The translations under genes and the position numbers were made by a program. Shown here in pieces: positions 16,678 through 23,207 of a DNA stretch of 41,536 nt (position 1 is its first letter; each line of letters starts with the position of its first letter). The DNA is from an uncultured Methanomethylovorans sp. (GTDB lineage Archaea; Halobacteriota; Methanosarcinia; Methanosarcinales; Methanosarcinaceae): the NCBI GenBank assembly GCA_937968035.1, contig CALBTS010000649.1:1-41536 (forward strand). The letters run 5' to 3'. The notes beneath the pieces are model-generated. The model searched no databases. It was not told where the DNA came from and saw only the letters and a list, made by a program, of their open reading frames with translations.

Positions 16678-18487
16678 AGGCGTTATTTAGTCCACTTGAT
16701 ACAAGATCGTTTCTACCGTTAGCATAAGCCGCATTGATTCCACTACCATAAAGATCATTAAGACCGTTTCCATATAAGTCATTTATATTTCTACTATCAA
16801 ACGTAACCAGTTTAGGATAGTCGTTTATTAGTCTCCATATACTGTTATTAAATAAACCAATATCCCACCCGTCAAACGTCGCTGCCAGTTTCATTTCTGC
16901 CGTTGTCTTTGCCGTACCAAGCTCAGCTTGTCCACCTGCTTCGATTGTTGTAACATCGCTATCATAGTAGCAAGATGTAACCGTTGGGGTTATGCCCGTA
17001 TTAGCTTGTCCCCATCCTCGGCTCAGTGCACAAGGCCTGACAGATTTTGCCGCATCACTTGCAAGCGTTCCAACTTCTATATATCCACCCTCGCCATCGT
17101 CTGTATAGATAACCACATCTTCAAGAGCGGTTTCTATATTTGCCCCTGCTGTTATTGCAAGCGTATTTACATTCGGCTTGTTTGCATCAACTACAACCGT
17201 TCCAATCGTAGCAAGTCCGCCGTCATCAGCATAAATAATCGCACTGCCGACCTCAAAAGCCGAAACATCCGCCGTGCAAATCAAATCATAAAGCGTTTGA
17301 ATAACCATCGTAGATTGAACTCTGGCAACAGCGTAACAGTTAATATATGATGTATCGTTATTATCAATTCTCCCAACAAAACCATTAGCGAACAAACTGC
17401 CTTTTGGTACTGCAATCGTACCGTTAAATCCGCAGTCTTTAACATAAGCTAAAGAACTTCTTCCGGCGAATCCGGCAACCCTTGCAGTAAGATACGAATC
17501 ACCGCCGCTATCAAGGTATCTATACCCTGTAACTAAAGCACCATCTACATAACACCTTTGAACAGTTACAGCCCCGATATTACCAGAGAATCCGGCACAT
17601 TTAACGCCAGCACCTAACAATGTTGCTGAACCGCCTGTAATCTCAACATCGGAAATAACAAAATTGCCGCGTTTAGCAAGTGTTGCTGAAGCCAAATCAC
17701 CTCCAAAGAATCCGACATTGCCATTAGTAGAAGCAACATCACAGCCATTAATCTTAATATTACTGCAAGCCATTGTTGCATTGGCCGTCTGAGCATCATT
17801 AGTCAAGTTTGGAATTATTCCTGCAACATAACTATACCCGTTAATATCAACGTTATTCAGCCTGATATTACTTATTGTTATAGCAACAGCATTTCTTGGG
17901 TCAACTTTTGCAAACAAACCACCATGATAAGTCTGCGATGATGTAATCGCTGAAGAATAAACAGATGAGTCATTTATCTCAATATTATTTATAACCACTG
18001 GAGCAGGTGTTGCAACACTTGTTATGTAAAACTGCCCGATAAGCAAGCCAAGATTATTCCCTGCCGCTTCAATACCGTTCTCACCATTCTCATAATGACA
18101 GCCGTTAATTGTTATATTCTCGAATCGGCTTTCGGCTTGTCCATCACCTATATCAGAAGGTTTCAGGCTTCCACAAGCCAGACCAAACACACACGCCGCC
18201 GTATGAGCAGAGTCAAGAGTACAGTTCAGAAAGTCAATGTCTTTGATTACACCATTCCCTAAACGCCTGACTAATCCTACTTCATTAGTAGCATCACCAG
18301 ACCTGAGATGAAATGTTATAGAATGTCCACGGCCATCAATTATACCGCTGAACGATGTCAGCTCTTCCCCGCACATATTGCCAAGGCCGTTATATGTTTC
18401 AACCGGCACAACCAAATCGCTATCAAGGTAATAATCGCCATCTGCCGCCAGACTAAACACATTCTCAATTGTAATTTCAGTTGACAT
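16664..18487 (-). CDS. Beta-helix fibre-like protein with C-terminal octapeptide repeats
   Basis: 607 residues. Residues about 30-380 show the periodic pattern of a right-handed parallel beta-helix: GHSITFHL, GVIKDIDFLNC, FENITINGCHYENG, VINNIEINDSSVY, ISNIRLNNVDING, CSNIKINGCDV and FVISDVEITGG, one coil per about 20-40 residues. This is the fold of phage tailspikes and polysaccharide lyases. The last 40 residues are five 8-residue repeats on the pattern NDLYGxGL (NDLYGNGL, NDLYGSGI, NAAYANGR, NDLVSSGL, NNAYGTF), an unusual tail. No catalytic residues can be assigned. It sits upstream of terS, away from the tail genes. A receptor-binding or decoration role is inferred. Confidence 0.65.
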   Translation of the reverse strand: MSTEITIENVFSLAADGDYYLDSDLVVPVETYNGLGNMCGEELTSFSGIIDGRGHSITFHLRSGDATNEVGLVRRLGNGVIKDIDFLNCTLDSAHTAACVFGLACGSLKPSDIGDGQAESRFENITINGCHYENGENGIEAAGNNLGLLIGQFYITSVATPAPVVINNIEINDSSVYSSAITSSQTYHGGLFAKVDPRNAVAITISNIRLNNVDINGYSYVAGIIPNLTNDAQTANATMACSNIKINGCDVASTNGNVGFFGGDLASATLAKRGNFVISDVEITGGSATLLGAGVKCAGFSGNIGAVTVQRCYVDGALVTGYRYLDSGGDSYLTARVAGFAGRSSLAYVKDCGFNGTIAVPKGSLFANGFVGRIDNNDTSYINCYAVARVQSTMVIQTLYDLICTADVSAFEVGSAIIYADDGGLATIGTVVVDANKPNVNTLAITAGANIETALEDVVIYTDDGEGGYIEVGTLASDAAKSVRPCALSRGWGQANTGITPTVTSCYYDSDVTTIEAGGQAELGTAKTTAEMKLAATFDGWDIGLFNNSIWRLINDYPKLVTFDSRNINDLYGNGLNDLYGSGINAAYANGRNDLVSSGLNNAYGTF

Positions 18488-18813
18488 TATTTTACCACCT
18501 CAGCCGAAATAGTTTCAATCTGTTTAGTCAGCACATCAAGTGTCATTTGTGCTTCCCGTGCCCGAAGTTCAGCGTACCACTTTGGATTTTCAGCTATCTT
18601 TTTTCTGTAAGCCAAGACCTCTGGGTCTTTGGTCTTGACAGCAACACTATCCCAATATGCAAGAGCAGAATCCGAAACAGACTTTTCATTTTCCTTAGCA
18701 GATACAAAAGTCTTATAGCTCTGTACAACAGCTATCTTGTCCTGCAAACTTTTAACGTCTGCGGCGATATCAAGAGGTTTTATTTCAGTCGTTTCTTTTA
18801 ACAACTCTGCCAT
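18487..18813 (-). CDS. Small helical protein of unknown function
   Basis: 108 residues, almost wholly alpha-helical by composition, with a possible coiled coil at residues 18-45 (VKSLQDKIAVVQSYKTFV) and another at 80-106. It is hydrophilic with no cysteines. It overlaps the upstream gene by 27 bases and the beta-helix gene by one base (TAATG), so it is translated with them. It may be a chaperone or attachment partner of the fibre-like protein, but only the neighbourhood suggests this. Confidence 0.65.
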   Translation of the reverse strand: MAELLKETTEIKPLDIAADVKSLQDKIAVVQSYKTFVSAKENEKSVSDSALAYWDSVAVKTKDPEVLAYRKKIAENPKWYAELRAREAQMTLDVLTKQIETISAEVVK

Positions 18814-19078
18814 TCTGAACCTCTAAGGCTACTTCGATCTCAAGCTTGACGATTTCATTATTAATACTCCTTAAACTCTGATATAAATCTCTGGCTCTAT
18901 GAATCTTGGCCAGCATTTCGGGATTACCGGAATACATGTTTTCAGCAAAGCACTGGAGACAATCCCAATTCGGCCAGCACTCAGGCAGCCTTGGGTTGTG
19001 ATTCCCGCATGTCTTACACGTTGCCACATCTGTAACCTTTGCCAAATAAACATGGACATCCATGTCCGTTATCAGCAT
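18785..19078 (-). CDS. First gene of late operon: zinc-ribbon-like small protein
   Basis: 97 residues. Two Cys pairs, CKTC at 21-24 and CLQC at 40-43, are spaced like a four-Cys zinc ribbon. A helical C-terminal half follows (about 52-90). The ATG at 19078 is taken; one at 19063 is also possible. A TATAAT box lies about 20 bases upstream, so this is the first gene after the probable late promoter. It may be a small DNA- or protein-binding factor; no family recognised. Confidence 0.65.
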   Translation of the reverse strand: MLITDMDVHVYLAKVTDVATCKTCGNHNPRLPECWPNWDCLQCFAENMYSGNPEMLAKIHRARDLYQSLRSINNEIVKLEIEVALEVQNGRVVKRND

Positions 19079-19095
19079 CCTTGCCGTATATGTAT

Positions 19096-19101
19096 ATTAT
19101 A
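19096..19101 (-). promoter_or_regulatory. Probable late-operon promoter -10 element
   Basis: A perfect TATAAT on the minus strand, preceded by TGTGG, stands 18 bases before the first late gene. No TTGACA lies at the right distance. The -35 region (about 19118-19125) instead coincides with two copies of GGAGACAT, the integrase arm-type repeat. The promoter may therefore be activator-dependent, or influenced by integrase binding. Confidence 0.5.
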
Positions 19102-19113
19102 CCACATGATTTC

Positions 19114-19379
19114 ATGTCTCCATAATGTCTCCAAGTTATATCACAATGGTATCTTTTGGTAGTCCTGTGTAACGCATTTTTTTTATAAATAATGCAGATT
19201 TTATGCTTGACAGGGGTATGGCGTCGGTTTCCTAAACCGAAGGTCGCAGATTCGAGTTCTGCCGGGCGCATTGTAAGACTTTTAAAAATAAGGATTTATA
19301 GAAACTTAACAATAAGTATTGACAAACATGTCTCCAAAATGTTACCATGCTCAGTAGTCAATGGTAGCGTTTGGTAGCG
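19114..19379. other. attP: attP: tRNA-Arg core with flanking arm-type repeats
   Basis: The core at 19221-19270 is the 3' half of a tRNA-Arg(CCT): anticodon stem TCGGT/ACCGA, loop TTCCTAA with anticodon CCT at 19231-19233, variable loop, T-arm GCAGA-TTCGAGT-TCTGC, and acceptor 3' strand CGGGCGC plus discriminator A at 19270. No matching 5' acceptor strand exists upstream, so this is a recombination core, not a gene. Arms: ATGTCTCC at 19114-19121, 19125-19132 and 19328-19335 (variant ATGTTACC at 19339-19346). A 20-base motif starting AATGGTA and containing TTTGGTAG lies at 19145-19164 and 19360-19379 (16 of 20 identical). The integrase gene starts seven bases after the right arm. Confidence 0.88.
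19319..19348 (+). promoter_or_regulatory. Candidate integrase promoter within right attP arm
   Basis: TTGACA at 19319-19324 is followed 18 bases later by TACCAT at 19343-19348, a plausible sigma70 pair 39 bases upstream of the integrase ATG. The promoter overlaps the arm repeats at 19328-19346, so integrase bound to its arm would repress its own gene, as in several tyrosine-integrase phages. The -10 hexamer is weak. Confidence 0.35.
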
Positions 19380-19386
19380 GTGAATA

Positions 19387-20415
19387 ATGAAAAAAGCCTG
19401 GTTATATCAAAGAAAAAATATCAAGGGATGGTGGGTCGGATGGTATGAATCCGGTAAAAGAAAAGCAAAATTACTACCGAATAAAAACCTTGCAGAGCAT
19501 TTCAAGAATATAAAATACCAACAAATTAACTCCGATGTATATACAAGCATTGTAAATATCGGCTGGAATCAGCTAAAAACTGAGTATTTATTCAGCAAAC
19601 AGGTATCAGGCCTGACAAAATCATCAATAACCGAAGTCGAATCAAGTCTTAATCGGTTATATGATCTTACCGGAATACTCTATTCCAGGCAAATAACCCA
19701 AATCACTCTCGATAAATTTGTGTACGACCTGCAAAGCCAAACCTGCAAGAACAAGAAAAAACCTACGAAACTTTCACGATTTACAATCAACAAAGAAATA
19801 TCGAACATCACAGCCTTGCTTACATGGTCAGCGGCGCAACGCTACGTACCCGCTGGCTTGAGATTATCAAAATTGAGTACCGATGACGCTCCTGTGAAGT
19901 TTTTGAACACAGAGCAGATCAGAGAGCTTATTTTACAGTCCTCAAAGTTTTTCGGTTGGGATATCAGGGTATTGCTTGCCCTGACTACAGGATTAAGACG
20001 AGAAGATATCGAAAATCTGACAATAACAGATATGCACTTTGACCGTAACACCATAAGTACCAAGAGCAAAAAAACCGGTAAAGCTATGGGTGAAAGGCCT
20101 GTGCCTGAACCAGTAATGAACCGCCTGACAAAACATCTTGAACAATTACCAGAAAAGCACCAAAAATTATTTGTGGATACGTTCACATCAAAAAAGTGGT
20201 CTAAAATCCGGAAACTTGCCGGACTGGAAAACTTTAAATTTCACGATTTGAGAAAAACATTCTCATCAACCCTTGCCCAAAGAGGAGTCTCTACCGCCGT
20301 ATGCCAAAGACTGCTTGAGCACAGCACACCAGAACTGACTAACAAGGTTTACACAAACGTAGATCCTGTGCTGAAAGAAGCCATAGACAAAATACCCGTT
20401 ACAGATTGGCTCTAA
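19387..20415 (+). CDS. int: Tyrosine recombinase (phage integrase)
   Basis: 342 residues. The catalytic set is visible: Arg204 in TTGLRREDI, a beta-hairpin Lys in TISTKSKKTGK (near 225-230), His286 and Arg289 in FHDLRKTF, His312 in LLEHST and the nucleophile Tyr322 in NKVYTNV. Residues 1-60 resemble the arm-binding N-terminal domain, and 60-155 the SAM-like core-binding domain. It joins attP to the host tRNA-Arg(CCT) gene. It is the only plus-strand gene between the late and early operons, and its end overlaps the convergent excisionase-like gene by four bases. Confidence 0.96.
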   Translation: MKKAWLYQRKNIKGWWVGWYESGKRKAKLLPNKNLAEHFKNIKYQQINSDVYTSIVNIGWNQLKTEYLFSKQVSGLTKSSITEVESSLNRLYDLTGILYSRQITQITLDKFVYDLQSQTCKNKKKPTKLSRFTINKEISNITALLTWSAAQRYVPAGLRLSKLSTDDAPVKFLNTEQIRELILQSSKFFGWDIRVLLALTTGLRREDIENLTITDMHFDRNTISTKSKKTGKAMGERPVPEPVMNRLTKHLEQLPEKHQKLFVDTFTSKKWSKIRKLAGLENFKFHDLRKTFSSTLAQRGVSTAVCQRLLEHSTPELTNKVYTNVDPVLKEAIDKIPVTDWL

Positions 20416-20609
20416 CATACCGCCCTGGGTTTGACCGTCTCGACCTTGTTGATCCAATCATCAACATCAGACAAAGAATACTTTATCATCTTGCCGAACT
20501 TCTTATACTTTGGCCCTTGCTTCAGAGACCTTTGTTTGCGAAGATACGCCTCAGTCAATCCGTAAATACCCGCTATCTCCGTTGTAGTATATAATTTTTT
20601 TTCAGTCAT
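20412..20609 (-). CDS. Excisionase-like HTH protein (AlpA/HTH_17 type)
   Basis: 65 residues from the ATG at 20609, which follows the strong ribosome site AGGAGGGGG; a longer reading would run into the upstream gene. The segment LYTTTEIAGIYGLTEAYLRK, followed by GPKYKKFGKMIKYSLSDVDDW, is a MerR-like winged HTH as found in AlpA and Xis-type directionality factors. It is the last gene of the early operon and runs convergently into the integrase gene. That fits control of integration against excision by early transcription. Confidence 0.82.
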   Translation of the reverse strand: MTEKKLYTTTEIAGIYGLTEAYLRKQRSLKQGPKYKKFGKMIKYSLSDVDDWINKVETVKPRAVC

Positions 20610-20611
20610 AA

Positions 20612-20719
20612 TTATTTCCCCCTCCTGAACACCGCATGAGTGGCGCGGCTGATTGTTAGCCCGCCGTAAACCGTCCAGCAATCGTTTTTCAGCCAGTTTG
20701 TTAATTCCTGTTTATTCAT
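20612..20719 (-). CDS. 35-residue peptide ending in a shared SRATHxxFRR tail
   Basis: Encodes 35 residues starting MNKQELTNWLKND. Its last ten or so residues (ISRATHAVFRRGK) repeat the end of the unrelated 159-residue protein at 27923-28402 (ESRATHVLFRRPG). The codons for FRR supply the AGGAGG ribosome site of the next gene. It is probably expressed because it is coupled to the HTH gene, but it may be the shortened remnant of a longer gene. No function can be assigned. Confidence 0.55.
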   Translation of the reverse strand: MNKQELTNWLKNDCWTVYGGLTISRATHAVFRRGK

Positions 20720-20720
20720 G

Positions 20721-20930
20721 TTATTTCTCACTTTCTTTGAATTTATAACGCAGTTTACCGTCTAATTGTTCTTGGTGTGTTGTTTGTTCAAGCAGCCCAT
20801 CTAAATACATTCGATCCAACATACGAGACGCCCTGCAATAACCTATATTTAACTTGCGTTGCAGTAAGCTCACAGATGGTTTTTTATTTAACAATATAAT
20901 TTTCTTGGCCTGTTCGTATAAGTCAGTCAT
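20721..20930 (-). CDS. Stand-alone FtsK gamma-like winged-helix DNA-binding protein
   Basis: 69 residues from the ATG at 20930 (GAGGAATAAA ribosome site). Residues 3-47 match the FtsK/SpoIIIE gamma domain pattern: LYEQAKKIILLNKKPSVSLL, then QRKLNIGYCRASRMLDRM and a DGLLE end. In FtsK this domain reads the KOPS sequences that orient the translocase. Here it stands alone, without motor domains, and probably serves as a small DNA-binding regulator. It ends in ESEK, a variant of the recycled ESEE tail of this operon. Confidence 0.78.
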   Translation of the reverse strand: MTDLYEQAKKIILLNKKPSVSLLQRKLNIGYCRASRMLDRMYLDGLLEQTTHQEQLDGKLRYKFKESEK

Positions 20931-20931
20931 T

Positions 20932-21108
20932 TTATTCCTCGCTTTCTTTCTGCTCAAAATATTTGCACACTTCATACGCTTTGATATTTACTGTCATTCC
21001 GCTCAGTCCACATTCCGCCAGAATATTATAGCCTTCAAGTCTCTTGACATGCTTGCAGTCTTTACAGGCTCGGCCTGGGTCATTAAGTTTAAATGTGGAT
21101 TTGCTCAT
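20932..21108 (-). CDS. 58-residue Cys-rich small protein
   Basis: Starts MSKSTFKLNDPGRACKDCKH and ends KESEE. Four Cys residues (15, 18, 33, 48) in a CxxC-x14-C-x14-C pattern suggest one bound zinc. Its ribosome site (AAAGGA) lies in a left-over gene end just upstream (21105-21149). No family recognised. Continuous overlap-style packing with neighbours makes it a credible gene. Confidence 0.65.
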   Translation of the reverse strand: MSKSTFKLNDPGRACKDCKHVKRLEGYNILAECGLSGMTVNIKAYEVCKYFEQKESEE

Positions 21109-21149
21109 TTTATTAGTCCTTTCAGCATTTCCAATGCCTCAGCATTACC
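21105..21149 (-). pseudogene. Remnant 3' end of a third Ada-like paralogue
   Basis: In the minus-strand frame that ends TGA at 21105, the sequence reads NAEALEMLKGLIK and stop. This is nearly identical in protein and DNA to the end of the 26729-27385 gene (DAEALEMLKGLIK). The rest of that gene is absent here: the frame starts one base inside the stop of the HAD-like gene. What remains carries the AAAGGA ribosome site for the next gene, a likely reason for its retention. Confidence 0.75.
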
Positions 21150-21574
21150 TACTCAACCGTTTTAGGCTGCTTATGCCATGGGATAAATTTTAATAAATCT
21201 TCTTCTTTTGGGAAACATCCTTTGAAAGTGATAGCTCTGTCGTCAATCGTTAAAAAAGCAGGCGGCTTAAATAATGGGAAATGAATTAACTCAACCTCAT
21301 ATTTTGTCATTCCATGTTTTCTAAGCCACCTCTTCATTGCCCATCTACCAAATAGATGTTTACTCCGACTGGAATATATACATACTTTAAAATTTTTATA
21401 CCTTGCCGCAATACCTACATCGTCAGGACATCCCAATAATGATGTAAGCCATTCTATTGCACCCTCTACAGGCGGGTCAGGAATGTTTCTCGCTCCTTTC
21501 CAACCAGATACATAACTGTGCAAAACACCATCAAAATCTAAACATAATATTGGTAATCCTTTTGGTAAATCCAT
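21149..21574 (-). CDS. HAD-like hydrolase domain protein
   Basis: 141 residues. The N-terminal ILCLDFDGVLHS (Asp13 and Asp15 in the DxDGV motif I) is the nucleophile motif of the HAD superfamily. KVCIYSSRS near 69-77 is motif II-like (Ser), and the late FLTIDDRAITF near 113-123 gives the acidic motif IV. The length suits a minimal HAD fold such as phage 5'-nucleotidase or polynucleotide 3'-phosphatase-like proteins. The substrate is unknown; a nucleotide or nucleic-acid end is plausible given the replication neighbours. Confidence 0.72.
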   Translation of the reverse strand: MDLPKGLPILCLDFDGVLHSYVSGWKGARNIPDPPVEGAIEWLTSLLGCPDDVGIAARYKNFKVCIYSSRSKHLFGRWAMKRWLRKHGMTKYEVELIHFPLFKPPAFLTIDDRAITFKGCFPKEEDLLKFIPWHKQPKTVE

Positions 21575-21577
21575 TTT

Positions 21578-22105
21578 TTATTCCTTTCTTATTAATTTTC
21601 TTAACATTTCCAACGCCTCAGCATCAGTGGGCGTTACTGGTTTTATCTGATGATTAACACTACCTATAGGTCTCGGCTCGATAGCTACCCAAACATGCAA
21701 TGGGTAGTTAAACTCGTAGTTGCTTGGCCTGTACCGGTCTCTGGCCCATTGTGCAAAATCCTTGCTTGTCATAAAACCGCCCTGTATTTTGTTCTTTAAC
21801 TCTGAGAGTAAATCCAGCACACATTTAATTTGTACGTGGTTACCCTTGACCTCAACTGTTACGGCATAAAATATTTCATTCGATATTACCGGCTGAGTCT
21901 CTACCATCTCTACCGTAGGCTTGCACACCTTGCAGGGCGTCTCCCCCTTAGCCGTAAACTCGGCATAAGTCCCTATCTCAATGCGGTTCGGGTCTTTGCC
22001 CTGGATGCTTGTGCAATCGTCCCAATGAAACACGGTAGAGGTGTCAAGGCTGGAATAGCCAAGGGTAAGGACAGGCCACAGTAGGATTAAGAGTAAGTAT
22101 TTCAT
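21578..22105 (-). CDS. Secreted protein with Ada-like zinc domain (paralogue A)
   Basis: 175 residues from the ATG at 22105, which overlaps the stop of the methyltransferase gene (ATGA). It begins with a signal peptide (MKYLLLILLWPVLTLGYSS). A compact metal site follows: FHWDDC (His27, Cys31) and CKVCKP (Cys58, Cys61), the pattern of the Ada-type zinc domain seen at the ends of some secreted nucleases. The remainder (70-175) has no recognised domain. It ends TDAEALEMLRKLIRKE. It is a paralogue of 26729-27385, related over the first 65 and last 20 residues but divergent between. Probable place: periplasm or surface. Confidence 0.72.
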   Translation of the reverse strand: MKYLLLILLWPVLTLGYSSLDTSTVFHWDDCTSIQGKDPNRIEIGTYAEFTAKGETPCKVCKPTVEMVETQPVISNEIFYAVTVEVKGNHVQIKCVLDLLSELKNKIQGGFMTSKDFAQWARDRYRPSNYEFNYPLHVWVAIEPRPIGSVNHQIKPVTPTDAEALEMLRKLIRKE

Positions 22106-22686
22106 AATCTGCCCCACTGCTCCGCCATTGCTGCGGCGATGCCTGGAAAGGTTTTCGCTCGATTCTTTTGCCTGTCTTTACCGCCTTTATTAAACCAGTT
22201 ACCAGCAAGTTTCGTACTTTCAGGTTTATAGTTTGGTTTTTTATAAGTAAGCAGAGGCAAGTTTTTAAGCCAAAGACAAGTTTTTTTCTGTACCATATCA
22301 CCAAAATAATATGGCTCTATCTTTTGGCTGTATTTCGGCAATCCTATAATTTTTGTCGGTATCGGATTTTCAATACAAATTTGTTTTATATCAGTATTGT
22401 ATAACTCCATGAAAAATTCCTTTGCCTTTAATGCAATATCAAGCCCCTCTTGATTGAGTATTCCTTTTGGATACATAAATCTCGCACCGGCATTGCTCAA
22501 GTACGTACACGGCGGATGAGCAATCATCAAGTCAAAACCATTGCCGAGAATGTCCCGAACATCGCCCTGATAATGCGCCCCTGGTCGTTCAGTCGGCAGT
22601 AAATCACAACTGATAGCATCATGGCCTTTAGCGATAAAAGCGTCTCTGACGATTCCTGAAAACTCACATGCTACTAAAACTTTCAT
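22102..22686 (-). CDS. DNA cytosine methyltransferase-like protein
   Basis: 194 residues from the ATG at 22686; a longer reading has no ribosome site and overlaps two upstream genes. It begins KVLVACEFSGIVRDAF, an AdoMet-binding start like that of C5 cytosine methylases (motif I). SCDLLPTE follows, then the catalytic loop IAHPPCTYLSNAG with the Pro-Cys pair near residues 67-75. This short form, lacking a clear target-recognition region, is common in phages and is usually labelled DNA cytosine methyltransferase. Whether it is active is uncertain. It may protect phage DNA from restriction. Confidence 0.72.
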   Translation of the reverse strand: MKVLVACEFSGIVRDAFIAKGHDAISCDLLPTERPGAHYQGDVRDILGNGFDLMIAHPPCTYLSNAGARFMYPKGILNQEGLDIALKAKEFFMELYNTDIKQICIENPIPTKIIGLPKYSQKIEPYYFGDMVQKKTCLWLKNLPLLTYKKPNYKPESTKLAGNWFNKGGKDRQKNRAKTFPGIAAAMAEQWGRL

Positions 22687-22742
22687 ATTATCCTTTCTTC
22701 GCCAAAGCATACGCTGGTTAAGAGTAAGAGTAGGTATTTCAT
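22683..22742 (-). CDS. 19-residue orphan signal-peptide minigene
   Basis: Encodes MKYLLLLLTSVCFGEERII. Its first residues match the signal peptide of the Ada-like protein at 21578-22105 (MKYLLLILLW) in both protein and DNA. Its ATG overlaps the stop of the upstream gene (ATGA) and its stop overlaps the start of the methyltransferase gene (ATGA). It is probably the stump of another paralogue whose body was lost, kept in place because the overlaps couple translation. It could still make a small membrane peptide. Confidence 0.6.
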   Translation of the reverse strand: MKYLLLLLTSVCFGEERII

Positions 22743-22987
22743 CTCCATAGCCCTTTCGGCTCAAATAAATGCTTGTGTTGTTTGATATCGTACTCGTCCC
22801 AAGACTTATCTTTTGCAACATCGACGGGATTAAGGTTAAACGCGTCATCAGCAACTCCAGAGTGCGGCCCGAGGCCTAAACTTCGGCCAGCTTTACAGAC
22901 CCAGCATTTACAGGCCGCTAAGTCCCAATGTTGCCGCATGATAATTTCAATTATTTTTTCAGCGTTATTTATTTCTGGTTGGCTCAT
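22739..22987 (-). CDS. 82-residue protein with Cys motif, unknown
   Basis: 82 residues. The cluster CKCWVC at residues 27-32 with His20 upstream could bind a metal. The region RSLGLGPHSGVADDAFNL is polar with no hallmark. The gene sits between a 30-residue membrane peptide and the orphan signal peptide, coupled to the latter by ATGA. No family recognised; the packing supports a real gene. Confidence 0.6.
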   Translation of the reverse strand: MSQPEINNAEKIIEIIMRQHWDLAACKCWVCKAGRSLGLGPHSGVADDAFNLNPVDVAKDKSWDEYDIKQHKHLFEPKGLWR

Positions 22988-22989
22988 TT

Positions 22990-23082
22990 TTAATTCCTGT
23001 TATAAAAATAAATCGAAACAATAATCGTTGCAGTAATGCATATTACCACAACAATACCTAAAATTGCCTCCTGCCAGCTCAT
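22990..23082 (-). CDS. 30-residue single-span membrane peptide
   Basis: Encodes MSWQEAILGIVVVICITATI and a ten-residue tail with YFYNRN: one transmembrane helix with a basic end. The ATG overlaps the stop of the upstream 42-residue gene (ATGA), and the ribosome site is AAAGGCGGTGA, one mismatch from the full anti-SD complement. Too short for usual gene callers but well placed. Possible lysis, superinfection-exclusion or toxin-like role; no direct evidence. Confidence 0.6.
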   Translation of the reverse strand: MSWQEAILGIVVVICITATIIVSIYFYNRN

Positions 23083-23207
23083 TGCTCACCGCCTTTCTGC
23101 TCTAACCATTCAATCCTTGCTTTTGCATAGATAAGTTCATCGTTTAGATATTCCAGTTTTTCTTCGATTGTCATATCCTCAAACTTTTTCTTTTTTTCTT
23201 TGCTCAT
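23079..23207 (-). CDS. 42-residue charged helical peptide
   Basis: Encodes a highly charged helix starting MSKEKKKKFEDMTIEEKLEY and ending LEQKGGEQ. Its start overlaps the previous stop by one base (TAATG). The codons at its end form the AAAGGCGGTGAG junction used by the next gene, the same junction that precedes it. A coiled-coil partner role is possible. Not recognised. Confidence 0.6.
   Translation of the reverse strand: MSKEKKKKFEDMTIEEKLEYLNDELIYAKARIEWLEQKGGEQ

Noticed and set aside
16928..17350. 140-codon plus-strand frame with many Cys and Arg
   Set aside because: Antisense to the beta-helix gene; its composition follows from the repeated strands of that gene.
19198..19270. Possible intact tRNA-Arg gene
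   Set aside because: Only the part from the end of the D-arm to the discriminator base fits. The upstream bases cannot form the 5' acceptor strand or a D-arm, so it is an attachment core.
19014..19271. 85-codon minus-strand frame beginning MRPAELESATFGLGNRR
   Set aside because: Its start is the reverse of the tRNA-Arg 3' half. This peptide is a well-known artefact of translating tRNA antisense, and it runs through attP.
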